Source of the DNA: JBGVSA01 sp047605765
Lineage (GTDB): Bacteria; Pseudomonadota; Gammaproteobacteria; Burkholderiales; Rhodocyclaceae
Assembly (NCBI GenBank): GCA_047605765.1
Contig: JASGFB010000029.1
Location: 1 to 41,467, forward strand
Direction of reading: 5' to 3'
Length of the DNA: 41,467 nucleotides
Positions 14,462 through 23,114 of this stretch are shown in pieces (position 1 is the stretch's first letter; every line of letters begins with the position of its first letter). Both the position numbers and the translations under genes were made by a program. The notes under the pieces were generated by a model, which was given only the letters and a program-made list of their open reading frames with translations, did not search any database and was not told the origin of the DNA.

Positions 14462-16597
14462 ATGCTCAAAGTCCTCAAACGCGACGGCGCCACAGCCTCG
14501 TTCGACATCCTGAAAATCGCCACGGCCTGCCAGAAAGCGGCCGTCGCAGCGCAAGTCCCCAATCCCAACGCCGTGGCCCTGGCGGTGACCGCCGAAGTCG
14601 AAGAGCGCTGCCGGCAAACCCCGTTGGACCTGCTCGACATCCCGACCATCCAGAAGTACGTCGAAAACGCGCTGATGCGTTCGTACCCCGAGGTGGCGCG
14701 CCAATACATCGAGTATCGCCACGACCGCGACAGCATCCGCGTACGGGGTTCGGAACTGCACGCCCAGCTCATGGGCCTGGTCGACAAGACCGACGAAGAC
14801 GCCGTCACCGAGAACGCCAACAAGGACGCCAACGTCTTCCCCGTCATGCGCGACCTGATGGCGGGCATCGTGTCCAAGCAGTTCGCCAGCAACTTTCTGC
14901 CCAAGGACGTGCTGCAGGCCCATACCGACGGTGACCTGCACTTCCACGATCTGGACTACTCGCCCTTCCTGCCGTTCACCAACTGCTGCCTGGTGGACCT
15001 CGAAGGCATGCTCGGCCAGGGCTTCCACCTGGGCAACGCCGGCATCGAAAGCCCCAAGTCCATTGGCGTGGCCTGCGCCGTGACGGCCCAGATCATCGCC
15101 CAGGTGGCAAGCCACCAGTACGGCGGCACCACCATCCCCAACATCGATCAGACGCTCGCCCCGTACGTCGAGAAGACCTACGCAAAGAACCTCGAGATCG
15201 CACGCCAGTACGGTATTGCCGATCCGACGCGCTACGCCCGCGAACGGACCGAGAAGGAAACCTACGACGGCATCCAGGCCTGCGAATACGAAATCAACAC
15301 GCTGTTCAGCTCCAACGGCCAGCAGCCTTTCGTGACCTTCTCGTTCGGCATGGGCACCAGTTGGCAGGAACGCACCGTGCAACAGGCGATCCTGCAGGTG
15401 CGCATCAAGGGCATCGGCAAGGAAGGCATCACCCCGGTGTTCCCCAAGCTGGTGTTCTTCCTCGAAGAAGGCCTCAACCTCAAGCCGGGCGACCCCAACT
15501 ACGACATCAAGCAACTGGCCCTGGAATGCGCCTCCAAGCGCATGTACCCGGACATCATTTCGGCCAAGCTCAATCGCCAGTTGACCGGCTCGTCGCAACC
15601 CGTCTCGCCGATGGGCTGCCGCAGCTTCCTGTCGGTGTGGAAGGACGAAAAAGACCGCGAAGTGCTGGCCGGGCGCAACAATCTCGGCGTGGTCAGCATC
15701 AACCTGCCGCGCATCGCCATCCGCGCGCAGAAGGATCACGTACGCTTCTTCCAGTTGCTCGACGAGAACCTGACGCTGGCCTACAAGGCCCTGATGGTGC
15801 GCATCCAGCGCCTGGAAGGTGTCAAGGCCAACATCGCCCCGATCCTCTACACCGAGGGCGCCTTCGGCGTGCGCCTGAAGCCCGAGGACGACATCCTGCC
15901 GCTGTTCAAGAACGGCCGCGCCTCGGTGTCGCTGGGCTACATCGGCCTGCACGAAGTGGCGCTGCTGATGTATGGCGAGCACCCCTTCGGCAACAACGCC
16001 GCGCAGGGCTTCCTGCGTGAAGTGGTGCAATACCTGGCGCTTGCCACGCAGCGCTGGAAGCGCGAATCGGGCTGGGGCTTCTCGCTCTACTCGACGCCCA
16101 GCGAATCGCTGTGCCACCGCTTCTGCAAACTCGACGTGGCGCGTTTCGGCGACCTCGAAGGCGTGACCGACAAGGGCTACTACACCAACTCGTTCCACCT
16201 CGACGTGGCACTGAAGGTGAATCCGTTCGAAAAGATCGAATTCGAAAAGGGCTTTGCCGACTTCGCCTCGGGCGGGCACATCACCTACGTCGAACTGCCC
16301 AACATGCGCCACAACCTCAAGGCGCTGGAACGCGTGTGGGATCACGCCGTTGAGAACGTGCCCTACTTCGGCACCAACACGCCGGTCGATTCCTGCGGCA
16401 AGTGCGGCTTCATGGGCGAAGCGCACGCCACCTCCGAAGGCTTCACCTGCCCCGAATGCGGCAACCGCGACGGCGCCAGCCTGTCAGTGACGCGCCGCGT
16501 GTGCGGCTATCTCGGCAGCCCCAACGCACGGCCGTTCAATGCAGGCAAGCAGAAGGAAGTCATGCGGCGGGTCAAGCACCTCGCCGAACAGGCATGA
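14462..16597 (+). CDS. nrdD: Anaerobic ribonucleoside-triphosphate reductase
   Basis: A 711-residue class III ribonucleotide reductase, which makes deoxynucleotides without oxygen using a glycyl radical. An N-terminal ATP-cone allosteric domain occupies about residues 1-95 (KVLKRDGATASFDILKIATA). The catalytic barrel includes DLHFHDLDYSPF, NCCLVDLEGML and HQYGGTTIPNID. Near the end are four zinc cysteines (646, 649, 664 and 667) and the radical site RRVCGYLG with Gly682. The length and all key residues indicate an intact enzyme. ATG 14462 was chosen because it begins the ATP-cone; a TTG six codons earlier is less likely. nrdG overlaps its stop, and Fnr- and NrdR-like boxes lie upstream. Confidence 0.97.
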   Translation: MLKVLKRDGATASFDILKIATACQKAAVAAQVPNPNAVALAVTAEVEERCRQTPLDLLDIPTIQKYVENALMRSYPEVARQYIEYRHDRDSIRVRGSELHAQLMGLVDKTDEDAVTENANKDANVFPVMRDLMAGIVSKQFASNFLPKDVLQAHTDGDLHFHDLDYSPFLPFTNCCLVDLEGMLGQGFHLGNAGIESPKSIGVACAVTAQIIAQVASHQYGGTTIPNIDQTLAPYVEKTYAKNLEIARQYGIADPTRYARERTEKETYDGIQACEYEINTLFSSNGQQPFVTFSFGMGTSWQERTVQQAILQVRIKGIGKEGITPVFPKLVFFLEEGLNLKPGDPNYDIKQLALECASKRMYPDIISAKLNRQLTGSSQPVSPMGCRSFLSVWKDEKDREVLAGRNNLGVVSINLPRIAIRAQKDHVRFFQLLDENLTLAYKALMVRIQRLEGVKANIAPILYTEGAFGVRLKPEDDILPLFKNGRASVSLGYIGLHEVALLMYGEHPFGNNAAQGFLREVVQYLALATQRWKRESGWGFSLYSTPSESLCHRFCKLDVARFGDLEGVTDKGYYTNSFHLDVALKVNPFEKIEFEKGFADFASGGHITYVELPNMRHNLKALERVWDHAVENVPYFGTNTPVDSCGKCGFMGEAHATSEGFTCPECGNRDGASLSVTRRVCGYLGSPNARPFNAGKQKEVMRRVKHLAEQA

Positions 16598-17079
16598 ACT
16601 ACGATCGCTACTATTCCTGCGACGTACTCAATGGCGAAGGGCTGCGCGTCACGCTGTTCGTGACGGGCTGCCTGCACGCCTGCCCCGGCTGCTACAACAG
16701 CTCGACCTGGAATCGCAAACACGGGCATCCGTTCACGCCCGAGGTGCGTGACAAGGTGCTCGCGCTGTGCGCCGATCACGATGGCCTGACCCTCAGCGGC
16801 GGCGATCCGCTGTTCCCGTCCAATCGCGACGCCATCGCCGATCTGTGCCGGCGCTTCAAGCTGCGCTATCCGGACAAGGACATCTGGATGTGGACCGGCT
16901 ATCTGTACGAAGACGTGCAGCACCTTGATCTGCTGCGGGATGTCGACGTCCTCATCGACGGCCCCTATCTGCAGGACGCGCCGCACACCCTGCCGTGGCG
17001 CGGCTCCGACAATCAACGCCTGATCCGTCTGGCGGCCGGCGTGCCGATCAAGCCGCTCGCCACGCCGGTGGCGGCCTGA
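16594..17079 (+). CDS. nrdG: Anaerobic ribonucleotide reductase activating enzyme (radical SAM)
   Basis: A 161-residue radical-SAM activase that places the glycyl radical on NrdD. The iron-sulfur cysteines are Cys26, Cys30 and Cys33 in CLHACPGC, the CxxxCxxC motif of radical SAM enzymes. The SAM-binding segments LTLSGGDPL and DIWMWTGYLYED follow. Length matches NrdG (about 155). The start ATG overlaps the nrdD stop (ATGA), so the two are translationally coupled and made together. A strong terminator follows. Confidence 0.96.
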   Translation: MNYDRYYSCDVLNGEGLRVTLFVTGCLHACPGCYNSSTWNRKHGHPFTPEVRDKVLALCADHDGLTLSGGDPLFPSNRDAIADLCRRFKLRYPDKDIWMWTGYLYEDVQHLDLLRDVDVLIDGPYLQDAPHTLPWRGSDNQRLIRLAAGVPIKPLATPVAA

Positions 17080-17124
17080 GGCTACGGCGTTCAGCCGCCA
17101 ACGCCAGCGCGGCACGCAACAAAA

Positions 17125-17163
17125 AAAGCCCTCACTCCATCGGAGCGAGGGCTTTGTTTTTTT
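17125..17163. terminator. Bidirectional terminator between nrdG and the pectate lyase gene
   Basis: AGCCCTC-a-CTCC pairs with GGAG-c-GAGGGCT around ATC. T-runs follow on the plus strand and A-runs precede it, so it can serve both convergent genes. Confidence 0.88.
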
Positions 17164-17199
17164 GCACGCGATGCATTACATGTGCATACGCACTGCCGC

Positions 17200-18594
17200 T
17201 CAATTACATTTGAGCGTCGCCATGCCCTTACCGGCACCGGCCACGGCGGGCAGCCCCGTCTTGAGACAGGACGCCGGATCGACCGTATAGGAGTACGTCA
17301 GCTCGGCTGCGGGGAATGCCGCCGTCGAGGTCCAATCCGTCGCATCCTTGGTCGGCGTGGAGGTGCTGGCCACCCACTTGATCTGGTAGGTATCGAAGTC
17401 GGCCGGGCTGAGGATGTTGTTGTTGCGTAGCTCCCAGTACCCGATCGCCGAGCTGTCGCGAGACGTCACGGGGTTCTGCACGTTCTCGAAATAATTGCCT
17501 TCCACGAGGGTATATCCACCCATGCGCACGTTGATGCCCGACGTCGCGATGTTGTGGAAGTAGTTGTTCAGGATATGCGAGTAGCCGATACGCTGCAGCG
17601 GCGTGCGCGAGTTCACGTTCTCGAAGAAGTTATGGTCGAACGTGATGTGCCGCATCTCGGTTTCGCTGTCGCTGAAACCGTTCAGACTCACCTTTTCGTG
17701 GTCGTGCATGTAGTTGTACGACACCGTCACATTCTCGACCCCCTTCTTGGCATCGATCATCCCGTCGAACGAGGTGTCGCCCGCACCAGGGCACAGGATG
17801 TTCTTGGTGAACAGCGTGTTGTGGTCGATCCAGATGTTGGTCGGCGCACCCGCACTCATGCCCTCCAGGCTGATCAGGTCGGCATCGCCACCGCCGGGGG
17901 TCAGGCCCATCGTCATGTTGCGGATGATGATGTTGTTCGACACCGCCGCGATGTGGATACCGAACTGTGCCGACGAACCGTCGGCGCCCAGGATGGTGAT
18001 GTTGTTCTTCGGCTTGGACGCGCTGCCCTTGATTTCGAGTGTCTGCGCCGCCAGGCTGTGCAGGGTGCAGGTGAGGACGTCGCCGGTATTGAGCACGACG
18101 CCCTTCTGGTCTTTCACCGGCGTGCCCGTATACACCGACGTGTCGTAGTACGGCGAGAAATCCACCTTGCCGGTGTAGTTGATGAGCAGGCCGGCCGAAC
18201 CGGTGTAGCCATCGATCGCGGCTTGAGCCTCAGCGAGCGTGGTAGCGGTCACAATTTTGCTCGGACTAAGACCGGCCCCGACGGTTGCCTGTCCGTACCC
18301 GACCGCAGAGGTTGCCGCCGCGCCGCCCGCCGAACTCGAGGACGCACTCGAATTAGCCGTCGAGCTGGCGCTCGAGCTTTGCTGCGAGGTGCTGGCGCTG
18401 CTCGACGACGAACTCACGCTGCTACTCACCGAACTGCTGGTGGACGACACAGCAGAACTGTTGGCGCTCGAAGACGACCCACCCGCCGGCGACGCGTTGC
18501 CGCCATCACCGCTGCCACCCCCACATGCCGTGAGCGCCGTACAGACGACGCCAAGAATCAGGGCTGACTTCAGCCCCGGAGATGCTGCTTTCAT
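17200..18594 (-). CDS. Pectate lyase lipoprotein, PL1 family, with polyserine linker
   Basis: A 464-residue surface or periplasmic lipoprotein. Signal peptide and lipobox LTAC (Cys24) are followed by a glycine-rich piece and a long serine-dominated linker at about residues 38-95. The rest is a PL1 right-handed beta-helix that cleaves de-esterified pectin by calcium-dependent beta-elimination. Visible are NIWIDHNTLFTKN, FDGMIDAKKGVENVTVSYNY (the calcium-binding aspartates), YMHDHEKVSLNG, and the catalytic arginine region SRTPLQRIGYSH. The ATG at 18594 follows GGAGGAG; a GTG two codons upstream is less likely. The linker resembles those of plant-cell-wall enzymes from Cellvibrio-like bacteria. 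It is a single-gene unit ending at a shared terminator. Confidence 0.92.
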   Translation of the reverse strand: MKAASPGLKSALILGVVCTALTACGGGSGDGGNASPAGGSSSSANSSAVSSTSSSVSSSVSSSSSSASTSQQSSSASSTANSSASSSSAGGAAATSAVGYGQATVGAGLSPSKIVTATTLAEAQAAIDGYTGSAGLLINYTGKVDFSPYYDTSVYTGTPVKDQKGVVLNTGDVLTCTLHSLAAQTLEIKGSASKPKNNITILGADGSSAQFGIHIAAVSNNIIIRNMTMGLTPGGGDADLISLEGMSAGAPTNIWIDHNTLFTKNILCPGAGDTSFDGMIDAKKGVENVTVSYNYMHDHEKVSLNGFSDSETEMRHITFDHNFFENVNSRTPLQRIGYSHILNNYFHNIATSGINVRMGGYTLVEGNYFENVQNPVTSRDSSAIGYWELRNNNILSPADFDTYQIKWVASTSTPTKDATDWTSTAAFPAAELTYSYTVDPASCLKTGLPAVAGAGKGMATLKCN

Positions 18595-18641
18595 AACCAC
18601 TCCTCCTCCATGAATGACTGTGTCTCGTATTAGCTATGTCG

Positions 18642-18673
18642 TTGTTATTTCGCTAATCTTTTGATGGTAACAA
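18642..18673. repeat. Inverted TTGTTA/TAACAA pair upstream of the pectate lyase gene
   Basis: TTGTTA (18642-18647) and TAACAA (18668-18673) are inverted around 20 AT-rich bases, 48-79 bases before the pectate lyase start. It may be an operator or chance; similar TAACAA occurs upstream of the other pectin gene at 27955. Confidence 0.3.
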
Positions 18674-18790
18674 GACTTTCCCGAACCCGGCCGATGCATT
18701 TCACAAATATATGTCGGCGAAATGACCGGCGGCACTGGCGTCGCGTGCAGGCGGGCCTTGGTAGCGGCGTGGACGTCCCGCCGTGGCCGC

Positions 18791-19570
18791 TCAAATCACC
18801 TGCAGGCCCAGTTCGCGCAGCAGGCTGGCAGCCTGCGATTGCGAGATGGTTGCACCCTTGAACATTTTGGCGTCGCTCAGCTTGATGCCGCCGATGTCGG
18901 CACCGCGCAGGTCGGCGTTGTCGAAACGGGTCAGCTTGAGGACGGCGTCGCGCAAACTGCCGCCTTCGAACACCGCCTCGCGGAAATCGCAGCCGGACAG
19001 GTCGGCGTCGGACAGATCGAGGTTCCTCAACTGGACCTTCTTGAACGACATGCCCCGCAGATCCACGCCGACCATCAGACTGTCCTCGAAGCGGATACCA
19101 AGGTGGGCAACCTCTTCAAACGATGCGCCGGTCAGCTTGCAGCCGACAAAACTGGCCGTGGCCAATCTGGCGCGCCGCCATTGGGTGTTGTTCAAGTCGC
19201 AGCCTTCGAAATGGGCGCTGACCAGATCGCACGCTTCAAAGTCGGCCTCCGACGCCCGGCAACGCTGCCAAGTGCTGCTTCCCAGCTTGCTGGCGTACAG
19301 CACGGCCCCATGGAAGGTACAACGCTCGAAGCGGCAGCCTTCCAGGTCGAGACGCGACAGATCGGCGCCGTCAAAGATGCAGTTGATGAAATGGCGCGCC
19401 GACTGCGCGAGACATTGTTCGAGTTCGATGCGACCCAGAGATAGGTCGGCGACAGAGGTGCTGCGATCGTTGCGTGCTTCGGCCATTGCTTCGTTCCATG
19501 ACAGCGCGGGGCGCACCAGGACGCTTCCCGAACCATCGAAATAGTTGAGATAAGCGTCGTGGATTCGCAT
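18791..19570 (-). CDS. Pentapeptide-repeat protein
   Basis: A 259-residue protein made largely of pentapeptide repeats from about residue 60 on, for example FDGADLSRLDLEGCRFERC, FEACDLVSAHFEGCDL and LRGADIGGIKLSDAKMFKGA. Such repeats fold into a square right-handed beta-helix. Some members (Qnr, MfpA) mimic DNA and protect gyrase; most have no known function. The N-terminal 50 residues (HDAYLNYFDGSGSVLVRPAL) carry no repeats. Cysteines recur at repeat positions, as in the E/C-rich subgroup. No transmembrane segment is seen. The start at ATG 19570 has a weak ribosome site; GTG 19600 is possible. Function cannot be assigned. Confidence 0.88.
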   Translation of the reverse strand: MRIHDAYLNYFDGSGSVLVRPALSWNEAMAEARNDRSTSVADLSLGRIELEQCLAQSARHFINCIFDGADLSRLDLEGCRFERCTFHGAVLYASKLGSSTWQRCRASEADFEACDLVSAHFEGCDLNNTQWRRARLATASFVGCKLTGASFEEVAHLGIRFEDSLMVGVDLRGMSFKKVQLRNLDLSDADLSGCDFREAVFEGGSLRDAVLKLTRFDNADLRGADIGGIKLSDAKMFKGATISQSQAASLLRELGLQVI

Positions 19571-19871
19571 TGCGCGAGAGCATGCCGGGTAGTCAAGCAC
19601 TTACCAGTCTACCAACCGGTGAGCCCATTTTCGACGGCGCAATTCTATACGACGATGCACCCACGAAGTCCGCGACATCGCGCCCAAAGGCGAATATGCT
19701 GATTGGCATACACGCCCCCATCCCGTGGGTGGCAACGTGCAGCCCCCTGCAGAAACGATCACCGTCGCGGCGAGGACATCACTCAACTCTCCGCCGCACT
19801 CACTGACACACAGCAGCCCACTGGCGCAACCAGGCGCTCAAGCGGAGCATGCATCTGGCGAGAGAACCAAT
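19571..19871. other. Gap between pentapeptide-repeat and P450 genes, no gene seen
   Basis: About 300 bases between divergent genes. It should hold both promoters, but I see no convincing -35/-10 pair, no long dyad and no supported small frame. Confidence 0.5.
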
Positions 19872-21020
19872 ATGACCGATCATATGCCTGACGACCTGTC
19901 TGCCGACGGCAAGGACATGCGCAGTTATACCGACGCGTTGCGTCCCCAGCATGGCGTTGTGCGCAACGTGCATGGCGAATGGGTGTTGCTCAGGCACGAT
20001 CTGGTTGCCGAGGCCGCGCTGAACGATGGCGTATTTTCGAGCGCCGTATCGAAGCATCTGCAAATTCCCAATGGCCTGGATTCAGAGGAGCACACGGCAT
20101 ACCGCGCGGCCCTGGACGGTTTTCTCACGCCCCAGGCACTGTCCCCCTTCCATGAGCACTTTCGTCGCATCGCCGCCGACCTCGTCGCAGCGCTGCCCCG
20201 GCACGTCGCCCTCGATGCCGTGAGCCAATTCGGAACACGCTTTGCCGTCCGCGCCCAAAGCGCATGGCTTGGCTGGCCGTCCCATCTCGAAGATCGCCTC
20301 GTCGATTGGGTGTCGGAGAACCACGCCGCGACGCGCTCCGGCGAGAGGTCCTGGATGCAGCGCGTCACCGAATCATTCGACGACCTGATCCAGTCGGTGC
20401 TGGCGCCACGCCGTGACGCGCATGCGTCTGGCACCGACGATGTCACCGCCCGGCTCATGCGCACCAAGGTAGACGGCCGCCCCCTCACCGACCCGGAGAT
20501 CGTGTCGATCCTGCGGAACTGGACCGGTGGGGATCTGGGCTCCATTGCGCAGTGCGTAGGCGTACTGGTTCAGTATCTGGCAGCGCATGGCGCCATGCAG
20601 AACCGCCTGCGTGCCGGCATCTCCGACACCGAATTCGATGCCATCATCGATGAAATCCTGCGCATCGACGCCCCCTTCCTGTCCAACCGCCGCGTCACGA
20701 CGTGCCCCGTCACCATCGACGGCGTGGCGCTCCCGCAAGGTGCGCGCGTGAAGCTCAACTGGACATCCGCCAACCGGGACGAAGCGGTCTTCGGCGATCC
20801 CGAGCGGATGGACCCGGACCGCAACGGCGAACGGAATCTCGTGTACGGCATCGGTAAGCACGCATGCCCCGGACGCTGGCTGGCCACGCTCGAATTGCGG
20901 ATCGCGTTGCAGGAACTCCTGGCCGCAACGTCTTCGGTTGCACTGGATCGACAGCAACCCGCTGAACGAGCCGTGTCCCCAGTCGGTGGCTGGGCCAAGG
21001 TTCCTGTCGTATTGGCGTAA
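19872..21020 (+). CDS. Cytochrome P450
   Basis: A 382-residue soluble bacterial P450 monooxygenase. The heme-thiolate loop is YGIGKHACPGRW with Cys332, where tyrosine replaces the usual first phenylalanine. The ExxR pair is Glu261/Arg264 in DEILRID, and the meander includes FGDPERMDPDRNGERN. The I-helix segment NWTGGDLGSIAQ (about 216-227) lacks the canonical acid-threonine pair and has GGDLGS instead, a variant seen in some small bacterial P450s. Electron partners (ferredoxin and reductase) are not nearby. An NAD(P)-binding protein gene follows after 48 bases and is probably cotranscribed. The start at ATG 19872 is the first with a plausible site. The substrate is unknown. Confidence 0.9.
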   Translation: MTDHMPDDLSADGKDMRSYTDALRPQHGVVRNVHGEWVLLRHDLVAEAALNDGVFSSAVSKHLQIPNGLDSEEHTAYRAALDGFLTPQALSPFHEHFRRIAADLVAALPRHVALDAVSQFGTRFAVRAQSAWLGWPSHLEDRLVDWVSENHAATRSGERSWMQRVTESFDDLIQSVLAPRRDAHASGTDDVTARLMRTKVDGRPLTDPEIVSILRNWTGGDLGSIAQCVGVLVQYLAAHGAMQNRLRAGISDTEFDAIIDEILRIDAPFLSNRRVTTCPVTIDGVALPQGARVKLNWTSANRDEAVFGDPERMDPDRNGERNLVYGIGKHACPGRWLATLELRIALQELLAATSSVALDRQQPAERAVSPVGGWAKVPVVLA

Positions 21021-21068
21021 GCCTTGGCTTACGCCCCTGACTGACAAAGAATGGGAAAGGGGGCTTTC

Positions 21069-21737
21069 ATGACAAATGAACATTTGGCGCAACGGAACAT
21101 TCTGTTGGCGGGGGCCACCGGCTTGGTCGGTGGCCAGATGCTGCAGGCACTGCTGAACAAACCCGACGTGGGCCAGGTTCATGTACTGCTTCGCCGCCCC
21201 TTGGCTGTTCAGCATCCCAAGCTGCGGGCCCACGTGGTGGACTTTGGTGCATTGCCTACCCTGCCGCCTGTCGATGAGGTCTACCTGGCCTTGGCGACGA
21301 CCATTCGCGTCGCGGGCAGCCAGGATGCCTTTCGCGCCGTGGACCTGACCGCGAATCTTGCCGTCGCCGAAGCCGGCTTCACCGCCGGTGCCCGACGCCT
21401 GGCGGTCGTCAGCGCGGTCGGTGCCAATGCCCGCTCATCCACCTTTTACCTGCGCATCAAGGGCGAACTGGAAGACGCGCTCCAACGCCTCGATCTGACG
21501 GCACTGGTGGTGGCCCGCCCCTCTCTGCTGCTGGGTGATCGCGATGCGCTCAAACAGCCTTCGAGACTGGGCGAGAAAATCGCCACCCCGGTCATGAAGC
21601 TGCTGGCGCCCCTGCTGCCCCAGCACTACCGCCCCATCGAGGGTCGTGATGTCGCACGCGCGCTCGTCAACGCGCTGCCAAAGGCACGCGGAACAACCAT
21701 CCTGTATCACAAGGACCTGATGGCGATGGCTGACTGA
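21069..21737 (+). CDS. NAD(P)-binding epimerase/SDR-like protein
   Basis: A 222-residue Rossmann-fold protein of the atypical SDR (HTATIP2/YbjT-like) group. The nucleotide-binding loop is NILLAGATGLVGGQML near the N terminus. LALATTIRVAGSQDAFRAVD and VSAVGANARSSTFYLRIKGE supply the usual downstream Tyr-x-x-x-Lys region (YLRIK). The end part RPSLLLGDRD and RPIEGRDVARALV matches the family. It lies 48 bases after the P450 gene on the same strand, so the two likely form an operon; it could act on the P450 product or be regulatory. The start at ATG 21069 follows AAGGGGG; an ATG at 21051 is possible. Confidence 0.85.
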   Translation: MTNEHLAQRNILLAGATGLVGGQMLQALLNKPDVGQVHVLLRRPLAVQHPKLRAHVVDFGALPTLPPVDEVYLALATTIRVAGSQDAFRAVDLTANLAVAEAGFTAGARRLAVVSAVGANARSSTFYLRIKGELEDALQRLDLTALVVARPSLLLGDRDALKQPSRLGEKIATPVMKLLAPLLPQHYRPIEGRDVARALVNALPKARGTTILYHKDLMAMAD

Positions 21738-21845
21738 CACGACTCTCGTCATAGCCGCGCACGCATCGCCCTCTTCGTCAGTACGCGAATCGACGCCTTC
21801 ATCACGCCGCCCAGCCCCGCCACGCCTGGGTGTTTCGACCCAATA

Positions 21846-21872
21846 CGACAAATTTGTCGCCGCATGGCGACA
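21846..21872. repeat. Two overlapping perfect inverted repeats upstream of the Cas2-like gene
   Basis: CGACAAATTTGTCG (21846-21859) is a perfect 14-base palindrome. TGTCGCC-gcat-GGCGACA (21855-21872) is a perfect seven-base stem that shares its left arm. The block thus has CGACA or TGTCG three times. It lies about 100 bases before the Cas2-like start and could be an operator or alternating RNA hairpins. Confidence 0.5.
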
Positions 21873-21970
21873 TGCCATCCGAATAAGTAAATTCCGCAAT
21901 TCTCACAAAAACTCATGGTTTTATCATCTTCAACTCGCACATTTCATCGCGTTGAAGGAGGCTGCTGCCC

Positions 21971-22240
21971 ATGTCGGTGACCCATATCGTTACCTATGAC
22001 CTGATGAACCGAAAGGACTATCGAGAACTGTTCGATGCACTGAAGGCTTTCTCGTCGTGCCACTTTCTTGGCTCGGTCTGGCTCATCAAATCCCATCTGA
22101 CTCCTGGCCAGATCGGACAGGAACTCGCCCAGTACATCGATAAGGACGACAAACTGTTCGTCGCGCGGCTGGCCGGCGACGCCGCCTGGACAACGAGCTA
22201 CCCTCCGGACGTTCTCGCCTGGTTTTACGCGGGGTTGTAG
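21971..22240 (+). CDS. Orphan Cas2-like ferredoxin-fold protein (SinR-annotated family)
   Basis: An 89-residue protein that starts with a beta strand and acidic turn, HIVTYDLMNRKDY, then a helix (ELFDALKAF), a second strand with HFLGSVWLIKS, and a third (DKLFVARLAGDAAWTT). This matches the small stand-alone proteins annotated as SinR family or Cas2-like. Cas2 proteins are of about this length and carry a metal-binding Asp at the end of the first strand; Asp10 is in that place here. No cas1, no other cas gene and no repeat array is in the window. The ribosome site GAAGGAGG is strong. Function is unknown; toxin-type (VapD-like) nuclease activity is one idea for such orphans. Confidence 0.7.
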   Translation: MSVTHIVTYDLMNRKDYRELFDALKAFSSCHFLGSVWLIKSHLTPGQIGQELAQYIDKDDKLFVARLAGDAAWTTSYPPDVLAWFYAGL

Positions 22241-22326
22241 TTTGGGAGCGAAATACCCCATTCAAGCGCCATGGCCGGGACTGACGTTCTCACATTGCCG
22301 AAGAAAGGCAGCCCCACAATCGTTGG

Positions 22327-23028
22327 ATGGATGGTGACTTCAGCGAGAAACACGCGCACCTGAGCAGGTGCAGGCATGATCGCTGCTGGCTTGTTGGCAG
22401 GCCCATGAGGCTCCCGCCATGCTCGCTGGCATACGTGCATCAGTACCCCGCAAGAGCATTCCGAGAACACCCGTCAATTCCAAGAAGGTCGCAGGGCCAG
22501 ACGCGCCCCTTCACAGTCGACGCACGCTGTCTGCCCAACAAGGCAGATTACTTGAATACTGATGATTGGCATCTTGATGTCATCCCAAACGATATTCGTA
22601 AACACATGAAAGAAGTATTCAGCAAGCCCCTGGCACTTCGCGACTGGAAAGGGATTGTCACCGCAGAAAACGGTCAATCGCAGGACTTGCACGCCTGGAT
22701 GAAAATGCGTCGGCTTATCAACGCAGAGGAAATCCCCCTCGGTCTGGAACTCGCGACGAAGGAAGACGCCGACGCCAAGGATGGCTTCAACCGCACCCTC
22801 CGAGCCTATGTCGTCTCGTATGCCGGATACGAGAACGTGCAGGCATTGATCGACAACACGCACGGACCTCTTCAAGTCAAGATCGTGGATCTCTCGCTCA
22901 CTGAAAGCGAGTTCTTCTCATTCTTCAGCCGTTTCTCTCTTCGCATGTCCTTCCACGGCATGCTCAATGGCGTCGAATACGAGACCACCACCGATGTCAC
23001 CCCTGCCATGCGTGGCGGCTGGCGCTGA
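22327..23028 (+). CDS. Protein of unknown function, start uncertain
   Basis: I do not recognise this protein. The first ATG gives 233 residues, but roughly the first 70 are arginine- and histidine-rich with no order and may not be coding. From about residue 75 the sequence looks like a real soluble alpha/beta domain: DDWHLDVIPNDIRKHMKEVF, LALRDWKGIVTAEN, GFNRTLRAYVVSYAGYENV, QVKIVDLSLTESEFFSFFSR. No signal peptide or membrane segment is seen. A TTG at 22552 with AAGGCAG upstream, or ATG 22405, could be the true start. Base composition is less GC-rich than the flanking core genes. It may also be the surviving C-terminal part of a longer gene. Confidence 0.5.
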   Translation: MDGDFSEKHAHLSRCRHDRCWLVGRPMRLPPCSLAYVHQYPARAFREHPSIPRRSQGQTRPFTVDARCLPNKADYLNTDDWHLDVIPNDIRKHMKEVFSKPLALRDWKGIVTAENGQSQDLHAWMKMRRLINAEEIPLGLELATKEDADAKDGFNRTLRAYVVSYAGYENVQALIDNTHGPLQVKIVDLSLTESEFFSFFSRFSLRMSFHGMLNGVEYETTTDVTPAMRGGWR

Positions 23029-23114
23029 CGTTACGCGCCGGTCTCGGCAAGCAAGCCGTCATCGCAGCGGCCATACTCTGGTCATGGCCTTATCACGCAC
23101 GGAAGGGGCGAGAC

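Noticed and set aside
14447..16426. Long minus-strand open frame opposite nrdD
   Set aside because: nrdD is complete with all catalytic residues; the antisense frame has no recognisable domain.
21971..23028. CRISPR-Cas locus
   Set aside because: The Cas2-like protein suggested it, but I see no cas1, no effector genes and no regularly spaced repeats in the window.
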